In this document: positions 38,001-49,336 of the stretch, one piece after another
Layout: each line of letters begins with the position of its first letter
Numbering within the stretch: the first letter of the stretch is position 1
Assembly: GCA_024516035.1 (NCBI GenBank)
Contig: CM044955.1
Span: forward strand, 57,077,655 to 57,141,654
DNA: 64,000 nucleotides
Source: Bactericera cockerelli
Taxonomy: Eukaryota; Arthropoda; Insecta; Hemiptera; Triozidae
Reading direction: 5' to 3'
Made by a program: the position numbers and the translations under genes
Notes under the pieces: model-generated
What the model was told of the DNA's origin: nothing
The model's input: only the letters and a program-made list of their open reading frames with translations
Databases searched by the model: none

Positions 38001-41000
38001 CTCATAACCTCCCACTCCTCGGTTCTCATAACCTCCCACTCCTCGGTTCTCATAACCTCCCACTCCTCGGTTCTCATAACCTCCCACTCCTCGGTTCTCA
38101 TAACCTCCCACTCCTCGGTTCTCATAACCTCCCACTCCTCGGTTCTCATAACCTCCCACTCCTCGGTTCTCATAACCTCCCACTCCTCGGTTCTCATAAC
38201 CTCCCACTCCTCGGTTCTCATGACCTCCCACTCCTCGGTTCTCATAACCTCCCACTCCTCGGTTCTCATAACCTCCCACTCCTCGGTTCTCATAACCTCC
38301 CACTCCTCGGTTCTCATGACCTCCCACTCCCGGTTCTCATGACCTCCCACTCCTCGGTTCTCATGACCTCCCACTCCTCGGTTCTCATGACCTCCCACTC
38401 CTCGGTTCTCATGACCTCCCACTCCTCGGTTCTCATGACCTCCCACTCCTCGGTTCTCATGACCTCCCACTCCTGGTTCTCATGACCTCCCACTCCTCGG
38501 TTCTCATGACCTCCCACTCCTCGGTTCTCATGACCTCCCACTCCTCGGTTCTCATAACCTCCCACGCCTCGGTTCTCATGACCTCCCACTCCTCGGTTCT
38601 CATGACCTCCCACGCCTCGGTTCTCATAACCTCCCACCCTCGGTTCTCATGACCTCCCACTCCTCGGTTCTCATAACCTCCCACGCCTCGGTTCTCATGA
38701 CCTCCCATCTCCCCTCGGTTCTCATGACCTCCCACTCCTCGGTTCTCATGACCTCCCACTCCTCGGTTCTCATGACCTCATCTCCCACCTCCCCGGTTCG
38801 CAGGTTCGAGGCACCATCTTCTCCGAGCTGGACGACGACCGCCTGTTCAGCGTGATAGACTTCGCCGACTTCGAGGAGAGGTTCAAGCTGGCCCCCCAGG
38901 GGGGCGGCAGGGGCGGCCCGGAGGTGGATGATGGGGACGGGCTCAGCACCTTCCCCAGCAAGAGGTTCAAGAAGCCCGAGGCCGTGTCCCTGCTCGAGCA
39001 CACGAGGCTCAGGAACATAGGTGAGCATTTATTTTTTATTTTATTTTTTATTTATTTATTTACACTTTATTGATAGGACATATTATATACAATACAAATA
39101 ATTACAAATTAAAATACAATATAATAGAAAAATAAATAAATACATTCAGCACAAGATTTTTTATCTTTTGAAGGTATTTGTTTTTGTTTGTTATATTTGT
39201 TATTTGTTGTTTGTTATATATTTGTTATATTTATTATTTGTTTTTTTTGTTTTTTTTTTTTTTGTTTGTTATATATCTCCCTTGCCTTTATCCCATATTA
39301 GCTTATGTTGCTTGAGAGGTCGGCATTGTTCAACCTCATGGTTGAGGTTGGTAGGGTGGAGCACGTTTTTTACGGCTGGATGCCCTTCCTAACGCCAACG
39401 ATTCTATTTGGTTTTAACGTCCTGATCTGGACGGGGGTATTACCCTCCACTCGCTGGGAATCGTACCAGCTACCCACTTTAAACTCACCCAGCCTGGGTA
39501 GGGCCGGAAATGCCAGCCTCACGTGTTTGGAGGGAACAGAATTTTCTTCGAAAAGTCTGCTCCAACCGGGGATCGAACTCGGAATCTCTGGACTACGGGC
39601 AGTAGTCACAACCATTACGTCACGGAGGCTGGCACCCTCATTATGGCTGGATGCCCCTCATTATTAATTTGTTGAAGATGTTTATTTGTGAATTATACAT
39701 ACATGGAAACTTAAAAAAAAAGATACTGTATAAAAACTTTTAGGTATGAAATACGAGAAAAAGAAGAGAATATCATGTAAAATTGTAAACATGTAACATT
39801 AAATATAAGAGTTGTCATTAAATAATTAAACAAAATATACGAACTCGAAGTAATCGTCGGCAGTGAAAAAAGCGACACAATTTTTTTCACATTTCTTAAG
39901 AATGCTAAGATTCTCTGCCACCGGGGTGAAGTGGCAGAGAATGCCTAAGGCATTAGCTTCGCCCCGGACTACAAGAATTGTAATGTTCTATATTTTTTTT
40001 ATATATATATTTTTAATTTTTTTCTTGTTATTAATTTAGTTTTGTATAACTTCGCCCCGGATCACAAAAATTGTAATGTTCTAAATTTTTTATATACGAG
40101 TAAATATATATATTTTTAATTTTTTTCTTATTCTTATTAATTTAGTTTTGTATAAAAAATAAAGTGTAAAAAAAATAATGTCTTGTGTCGGTGTTTCCAG
40201 CAATATCGAGGCGAAAGCTGGAGCTACCTGTAGATAGAATCATAGCGGCCGTCACCTCACTAGATCTCAAAACTATCCCGCTGGAGAGTGTGGAGATTCT
40301 GCAGCGGATGATCCCCACGGAGCAAGAAGTGAGTTCCAATCTCCGTATTGACCTAATAACAATGGGTTCCTATCCCTGTATTCACCTAATAACAATGGGT
40401 TCCTATCCCTGTATTCACCTAATAACAATGGGTTCCTATCCCTGTATTCACCTAATAACAATGGGTTCCTATCCCTGTATTCACCTAATAACAATGGGTT
40501 CCTATCCCTGTATTCACCTGATAACAATGGGTACTTTGGTGGAAACTAAACGCATTTCCAATAGCCGACAGGATTAGTAAATTAGCCATTCAAAGAGGAA
40601 ATGCGGCGGCAGTTGTGGGCTGTGTGCCTTAGGGAGATGATTTTGTTGACTTGTTTTATACGTAGTAAAATAAATATGTGTCTGATTTCAGTCCTAAAAA
40701 AAGCCGACCTTTAGATTTTATCAGCTAACCGATAGGTATTGTAGAAAAAGATTTTCCGCCACGAAGGCTGGCCACAGCTCCGTTACGGCACAGAAGTAAT
40801 AATACAGCTACAAAGCCCGGCTTTGATATGACCTCTACAGTTGTTGTCAAGGTGAAAGTTAAGGGATAGTGTTCACTAAGATTAACAAATCCTGTTTCAT
40901 AATTCGGGCCTAAGTCCTCTTGTTTTGTGGGCTGGTTTCATTTCTTAAATTAAATTTATTTTCTCTCTAAGTAGGCGGCCACAACGAGGACCCTGGCCTA

Positions 41001-44000
41001 CACCCTCCACCTACCTGGTACATACAGCTTGATATAGACGATTTTCGGGACTCCGTTGTCACCGCTTACATGAAATAACATGGTTAGATTATTTTACGTG
41101 CTACTGGCTCTACCTCAGGGTCCAGGGTATAGACCTCCGCCACCGTTGTGTTCGCGCACTAAAGTCTGTCCCGCCGGCGCCGGTAGCTCAGTGGTAAAGG
41201 CGGCACTCTGTGAATCCAGAGATTCCAGAGGTCGCGGGTTCGAAACCCAGCCAGGACATGACAAGTTATCCTCCCATTTGGGATTTTTACCACATAATAA
41301 TATGTCTTGGGCTTACTGCTGGAACAATGGGACTTTAATAGTCCTAATCGGGCAGTATAAATAAGGCGATATTATTACTTACTTACTCTAGGGTTGATAC
41401 AGGCCGGGGGGGGGGGGCCCAAAACCTCTATACACTCGATACACCATCCTTTTTAGGTATTCCCATTTCTACCATTGCATTGAATATAGCTTGCCTATGA
41501 AGGCAGTCAAAGGCGTTTTTAAAGTCTACAAACATTAGATGTGTCTTTTCTAAATTCAAATCTTCTTTCAAGGAGTTGTCGCAACGTGAAGGCGATATTA
41601 TTATTATTATAATTCTCTTTTTTTCCTTTTTAAACTCTAGTTTGTAAAAAATATCTTATTAATGATACCATGTCTCCCCCAGACCAAAGCATATCATTAT
41701 TACTATAATTCTCTTTTTTTTTTCTTTTTAAACTATAGTGGGTAAATATAATTTCTTATTAATCATACCATGTCTCCCCCAGACCAAAGCATATCATTAT
41801 TACTATTATTATCTTTTTTTTCCTTTTTAAACTATAGTGAGTAAAAAATATCTCCTTATTAACTATACCATGTCTCCCCCAGACCAAAGCCTACCGCGAG
41901 TACCTCGCTGAGAAGAAGGACGTGAATCTCCTCACCGAAGAGGACAAGTTCCTCCTCCAGCTCACCCGGGTGGAGCGGTTCTCCACCAAACTCTCCATCA
42001 TGAGCTACATCGCCAACTTCTCGGACAACGTGCAGCTCATCACACCGGTGAGTTCTCAAACTCTTTCTTCTTATCAATACTTAATCACACCGGTGAGTTC
42101 TCAAACTCTTTCTTCTTATCAATACTTAATCACATCGGTGAGTTCTCAAACTCTTTCTTCTTATCAATACTTAATCACATCGGTGAGTTCTCAAACTCTT
42201 TCTTCTTATCTATACTTAATCACACCGGTGAGTTCTCAAACTCTTTCTTCTTATCAATACTTAATCACACCGGTGAGTTCTCAAACTCTTTCTTCTTATC
42301 AATACTTAATCACACCGGTGAGTTCTCAAACTCTTTCTTCTTATCAATACTTAATCACACCGGTGAGTTCTCAAACTCTTTCTTCTTATCTATACTTAAT
42401 CACACCGGTGAGTTCTCAAACTCTTTCTTCTTATCAATACTTAATCACATCGGTGAGTTCTCAAACTCTTTCTTCTTATCAATACTTAATCACACCGGTG
42501 AGTTCTCAAACTCTTTCTTACTATCAATACTTAATCATACCGGTGAGTTCTCAAACTCTTTCTTCTTATCAATACTTAATCACACCGGTGAGTTCTCAAA
42601 CTTTTTCTTCTTATCAATACTTCATTACACCGGTGATTTCTCAAACTCTTTCTTCTCATCAATACTCAATCACACCGGTGAGTTCTCAAACTCTGTCTTA
42701 CTATCAATACTTAATCACACCGGTGAGTTCTAAAACTCTTTCTTACTATCAATACTTAATCACACCGGTGATTTCTCAAACTCTTTCTGTTTAGTTTCAT
42801 TTTTTTTTTTTTTTTTAAGATGAATGTTTCACAGCCATTTTTTTTTTTTCTTCGTACCAATGAAACAGAAGTTACTCTAGACAATAGAATACACATTTCT
42901 TGACGGCTCGGGGCTTCGAACCCTAGATCTAAGTGCGCTCAATGGTAAGATTTTATCTTGGTACATTTTATTCAAATCTGTAGAAACTTTGGTTTGAAGT
43001 TGACATTTTTGTTATTATTGTGAAAGTTTTTTTTTTTAATAGTAAAATTTAAATTAAAAAAAAATATTTTTTAAATAATGCAATCTATGTATATTTGCTT
43101 TTTATCATTATTTGTATAGTATAGTAAATAAATTATATAATTTGGATTCGTGCAATCGCCGAAGACGGACCCTTTTATTCCACATATCCAGGTGTTCCAC
43201 TTTGGACTTCCAGGGCTCGGGGTCGGCACTTCCGTTCCACATATCCAAGGTCGACTGCATAATACCCATACCCATGTCCACTATAATTATTATTATTATA
43301 CAATGCTTTATTAGGTGTAAATGGACATTATGTACAATTGTACATACAAATAAATATTTTAACAATTAAAAAAATGGAAACAATATATACAATAAAAATG
43401 AAAAAGAATAGAAAATATATAAAAACATAAGTCCTAACTAAAGGGCGGGGTTATTGCCTATGGCAATCTCTTCCATCCAACCTTTCTAATAATCCCCCCT
43501 CCTCCCCCCCACAGCAAGTCCGCTCCCTCCAGGCGGCGGCCGGCTCGACGCGCCGCTCCCGCAAGCTCCGTGCCCTCCTCGAGGTGGTCCTCGCGTTCGG
43601 CAACTACCTGAACAGCGGCCGCCGCGGCCCCGCCTACGGGTTCCGCCTGGCCAGCTTGGACGCGCTGCCAGACACGAAGACGCCCGACCGCAAGCTGTCT
43701 CTGCTCCACTTCATCGCCGGCACGGTGCGGGCCAAGCTGCCCGAGCTGCTGTCTTTCGACGGCGAGCTGACGGCGCTCGACAAGGCCGCGTCGGGTGAGT
43801 GTGCGCAGAACCACTTATTTATTTATTTAATTTATTATTTATTTAGAAACTCTTTATTATTATTATTATTATTATAAAGCCTGGTTGCAGGGTTGCGTCT
43901 GAAACACCATACAATTAACACTGCGACCTAGTAAGATCTATTGTGACCAAGGAGAAATTGTGACCAGGTCGCTAGAAACTCTTTATTAGCAGAACATATA

Positions 44001-47000
44001 TACAGACAAACAATGGTAAAAATTAAATATAAAATTGACAGTATTAATAATAATTATAAACAAGAAAAAAAAATAAAAAAAATATATACATATGTCCTAA
44101 CTAAAGGGTTATTATATACCACTCTGTGCTTGTAGTTCATGATTTTTTTGGTCTGTGCTTGTACTACATGACATTTTTTGGAGAGGATGTTATTTTATCC
44201 CACCAGTGTATGAATTTTTCTTCATGAATTTGGTTAAAACCCCACAAAACAAGAGGGCTGTAGCTGTAGCCCCTTAGTGTGGGGTAGTCGCATTAAATAT
44301 ATGTTACCTATTATATACAATTATTAATGCAAATAAATTACAAATTATTAGACCACATAATAATAAGACTCAGAGGTTAGGTGGTAGACAATGCTTTGAG
44401 CATTAACCTCGCCAAGTGGTTCCTTTTCCACTAAAGAGTATTAATATCATTTTAGTCGTAGAACGACCAATATTAAACTGTTTTTTTTTTTCTCTTAATA
44501 TGTATATTTTAGATTTTTGGCAACGTTGTAATTTTCTATGGCGGGTCGCTTTTAACTGTCCGAACACATAATAATGAGACTCTGCTGGGGGTGGTAGAAA
44601 ATGATTTAAACTCATAGTAAGGAAATTTTTAAATCAGGATTAGTACTATCAAAACAATCACCCAGACATGTCCTTGTGTTTGAAACACCGGGCTTGTGCC
44701 GTAATCCCAATCCAACCATTGGAGAAGAAAAGTAATCAGATATAAAACTATCAAATATAAAACGAACCAAAATAGTGGAGGTGATTGTACATGTTCTCAA
44801 CTTGATTCTGTAGCTTCAGTCTATTTTTCCGACGCATTTGAGGTTCTGTCAGGGTGTCCACAGGGTGGTCATTTGTCTGGACTCGCGTTTAATCTCTACA
44901 TAAACGACATCGAACAATACCTATCAACACCTTACTGGCTCTTTGCTGATGACAAGCGTACTGGCCTTGAAGTGCGCAATGCTCAAGATGCTCATGCTCT
45001 GCAAATGTCATTGGATGCTATTTATCAGTGGTGTCTTGTAAATAAAATGGAACTTAATATTAGTAAGTGCAAAATAATTTCATTTCATAAGAATAAAGAT
45101 CCTTTATGTTTTCAATACTCCCTTAATAATGTGCCACTTGAGAGAGAGATCGCCACAAAAGATCTTGGAGTGTCCATGAATAACGAACTTTGTTTTAATG
45201 AGCACTACAATCTTATCACTAAGAAAGCCTTTAAAATACTAGGTTTCATTAACAGAAATTCAAAAGAATTTAAAGACCCCACTACTTACAAAATCATGTA
45301 TTATACTTTCATTCGCTCCATTCTCGAATACGCCTCTCCTGTGTGGTCACCCTATTATAAAATTCACATCTCCTTAATTGAATCCGTTCAGCGTGCATTT
45401 TTAAGATCTCTAGCTTTCAAACAAAAAACAGCTATCCTGAATCACAATTACATAGATATTATGAAACTCAATAACATTGACACACTAGAACACAGGAGAT
45501 CCGTTAACGATATGGTATTATTATTCAAAATACTTAATAGCAAAACCCATCTACCAGACTTTTTAAACAATTTACATTTTAGAATTAATAATAAATCGAC
45601 TAGAAACAAAGCTCTATTCATGGAAAAAATTTGCACTAAAAACTATACATTCCATCAACCCATAAATAGACTCATGAGACTCTATAATATAGCCTGTGAT
45701 CTGGACCCATCCCTCGACATATTTTGTGATAGCATGAGCAACTTCAAGAGCAAGATCCTCCAGTTGAAAAATCTATCCTCCCTTTAACCTCTGTAAACAT
45801 CATGGACCTTTCCACTCCACTCCAGTCCACAACAGCTTTTGACTAGAAAAGAGGGAAAATGGAAGAAATACAATGTACATTTTTTATTAACATTTTTACC
45901 TTAAGCAGTTGCCAAAGGATATTTCCTTAGTTTCTGCGAATGGGGTTGGACCCCGTAAATTCGTAAAAATAAAAAAAAATAAAATAAAAAAAATCAGAAT
46001 AATAATAATAAATATAATAACAATAAAAATGACATATCATTTTATTTATTTATTTACACTTTATTAGATAATAGGACATATACAATACAAATAATTACAA
46101 ACGAAAATACAAAATACAATATAACAAAACAAAAAAATAATAATAAATAAAGAAAAAATAAATAAATATATACATAATATATGTCCTAACTAAAGGGCGG
46201 GGTTATTGCCTTAGACAATCTCTTCCACCCAACCCTTTGACTAAAGCCTATCATATGACTAAAGCCCTGTTCACACGCCCCCCTGTTTCACAGTCTGCAT
46301 CGAGAACATTCTGGCCGACATCTCCGAGCTGGAGAAGGGCATGGAGCTGGTGCGACGGGAGCTCGCCTCCTCCTCCTCCTCCTCCTCGCACCCGCTGCGG
46401 GACTTCCTCGCCTCCACGGAGGACCAGCTGAGGCGACTGCGCGCGGAGGCGACGCAGGCGGTGGAGGTGTTCCGGGACTGTGTCGAGGCGTTCGGCGAGC
46501 CCGCCCGCGGCACCGACGCCAACGCGTTCTTCCCGCTGCTGGTGAGTGGGCGACACACTTTGGTGTACGCTAAGATTTAGAACTTTTGTGAGGTTTTGTA
46601 ATGAAATATTGTTTATTGTTGTATTAGAGTTTAACGTCGTTTTTCAACTGCATGGTCATACACGACGGGGGTTTTACCCTCCATTCGCAGGAAACTTACA
46701 AACCTGCTACCCACATTAACCTCACCCAGCCTGAGGTGGGCCCGAATGCCAGCATCACGAAGTCTTCACCTCGCTGGACGTTGCTTAACTTCGGTGATCC
46801 TACGAGAACCGGTGCATTCAACGCGCCATCGACGCTGGCAATATAATATTGTAATTAAATTTAGAACATTCATTAATTTATATTGTATTTATATTTATGA
46901 GTGTCTATTTAAACGTAATGTATTGACTGAAGAAATTTTCAAAATTTCAAATTAACTGTACCAAAAAATGCAAGGCTAAGTTACTCCATTGTCTGTAATC

Positions 47001-49305
47001 GCTTGAAGTTTATTCTATTTCCGGAGTTACACAGAATAAGGTTTAACCTTTTGCACTCCAGTGAAAAAAAATTGGAATTGCCGATACGGTCCAGTGCATG
47101 TCCCACATGCAACCATAGAAACGCCGCTACACTCCAGTATAAAATTCACAAGAACTGTCCTTAAGGTCCAGTGCATGTCCCACATGCAACTATTAATAAC
47201 GCTCTTACGGTCCAGTGCATGTCCCACATGCAAGATTTCCCTCCACTTTATTCGATTTCATTTTATATTTTCCTTTAATTATCAGCCTATCAGATTTATT
47301 CTAGTCGATTCGTGATATTCCGTAGAATATTTACGAACAAGTCAAAAGTGTCTAAAATGTAAGCCGGATGTGTAAACAAACATTATTATCAGTGCAACCT
47401 GCGGAAGGTTGGTTCAGTGTAGTACCTGTTCTATCGTCTTTATTTCTGTGATAAAAATGTCTAAAAGAAAACTGTATAGTTTTATAGGTAAAGAAGAAGC
47501 CAAGAAAATTCGAAATTTACTTTGTGGTAAGTAATTTTTTTTTTATATATGTTTATTTGAGGGTCAAAGATACCTCTGCAAAGTATATCTCTGTCTCTTT
47601 CTAGCACACTTGATGACATGAGTTAGACAAAGAAAGATGATGTGTGATACAGGGTGGCGTTGTTAGCATTGATTTCACGACCCTCTTCAACCCATTGTCT
47701 TTTTGTACTTCCACTCCCTACCTTTTTTTAACAGTGTTTTATACCTAATTATTTACCCATTTTTAGCTCCAATATCGCTAATTGGGAATCTATTGTTCTT
47801 TTTACAAAGTCAAAAGTTTGGGTCGTCTACAAACACCCTGTATACGAGGTCTGTAATTTGAAAGAAAAAATCTACTGGACCGTAGCGCTTCGTTTCTTTC
47901 CGAAACAACTCGACCTGATGAACAAACAAAACAATGCATGTGGGACATGCACTGGACCTTAAGGACTGTTCTAGTGAATTTTATACTGAAGTGTAGCGGC
48001 GTTTCTATGGTTGCATGTGGGACATGCACTGGACCGTAAAAGGTTAATGGACATTTTTGTTTTACCTTTGTGGATTTGAGTCTAAAAACAATATTCTATA
48101 ACACTTTACGAGCTCCTCTGTAGTAATAATAATATCGCCTTATTTATACTGCCCTACCAGGACTAATGAGTCCCATTATTCCAGCGGTAAGCCCAAGACA
48201 TATTTTTATGTGATCAAAAATCAAATGGGAGGTGGTAGAACATGATTTAAGAGTAGTATTATTATTATTAAAAGTTAGTATAGTATGTAGATTGTAGAAG
48301 TTAATTGCATCAAATTTATTCCTCATATATGTTAATGTTATTTGCTAAATTTTTGTTCCATTTCTTGAATTCTGAATTAGCTTTAAGTGAGTACCAATGT
48401 AATTGGTTAAAGTCGATACTTGTAACGGCTTAGACTGTTTTGTTTATTCACTAAAATAAAATAAAATTTAATTTTTGAAAAGAAAAAAAAAAATGTATTA
48501 TATCTTGTCATGTCCCGGCTGGGTCTCGAAACTGCGACCTCTGGACTACCAGCCTGCCGCCTTGACCACCACTGAGCTACCGGGTCAGCCTCTAACAACT
48601 CTTTTCTTGGTCGCAGGTGCGGTTCATCAAGGCATTCCGGCTAGCGGACCAAGAGAACGAAACCCGCAGACGAGTGGAGGCCGCAGCCAGGGAGGCCGCA
48701 AGCAACGGGAACTCGCCGCAGCAACAGCAGCAGGTTGCGGCTAAGAACAAGCTCAACCAGAAGAAGCAGCAGGTGAGCCTCGTTCATTTATTTATTTTAT
48801 TTATTTAGAAACTCTTTATTAGTAGAACATAAATATACAGACAAATAATGGTAAAAATTAAATATAAAAATTGACAATATTAATAATATAAACAAGAAAA
48901 AAAATAAAGAAAAAATATACATATGTCCTAACTAAAGGGCGGGGTTATTGCCTATGGCAATATCTTCCACCCTTTAGTTTTCTGAACAGTTGCTTTTTTA
49001 TGAAAGCCCTGAAATTGACATCGGAGACGTGTATTTTTTTTTTTTTTTTTTTTTTTCTAATTTGGGTTTAACGTCGTTTTCTATTCATATCACGACGAGG
49101 GTGTTACCCTCTATTCGCAGGTGAAGAGAAAAAATATTGGAAACAATGCTTCAGAATTGTATTTTCAATGCCAATCATACTTTTTAATCTCAATAGGAAA
49201 TGGTCAGCAAGTATATGTTGCCAAAAAAAGCCACAGGATTTAATCTCGCCGTTTGGTTCAATGCCTTATTCAATATATTAAATTGAGTTTGTAGGTAATC
49301 ATCTA

Positions 49306-49336
<31 letters not shown>

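Noticed and set aside
37203..38759. Long open frames on both strands encoding repeats such as [16 protein letters not shown] or LITSHSSV
   Set aside because: They result from a 24-bp period free of stop codons in several frames; no start context, splice support or known domain.
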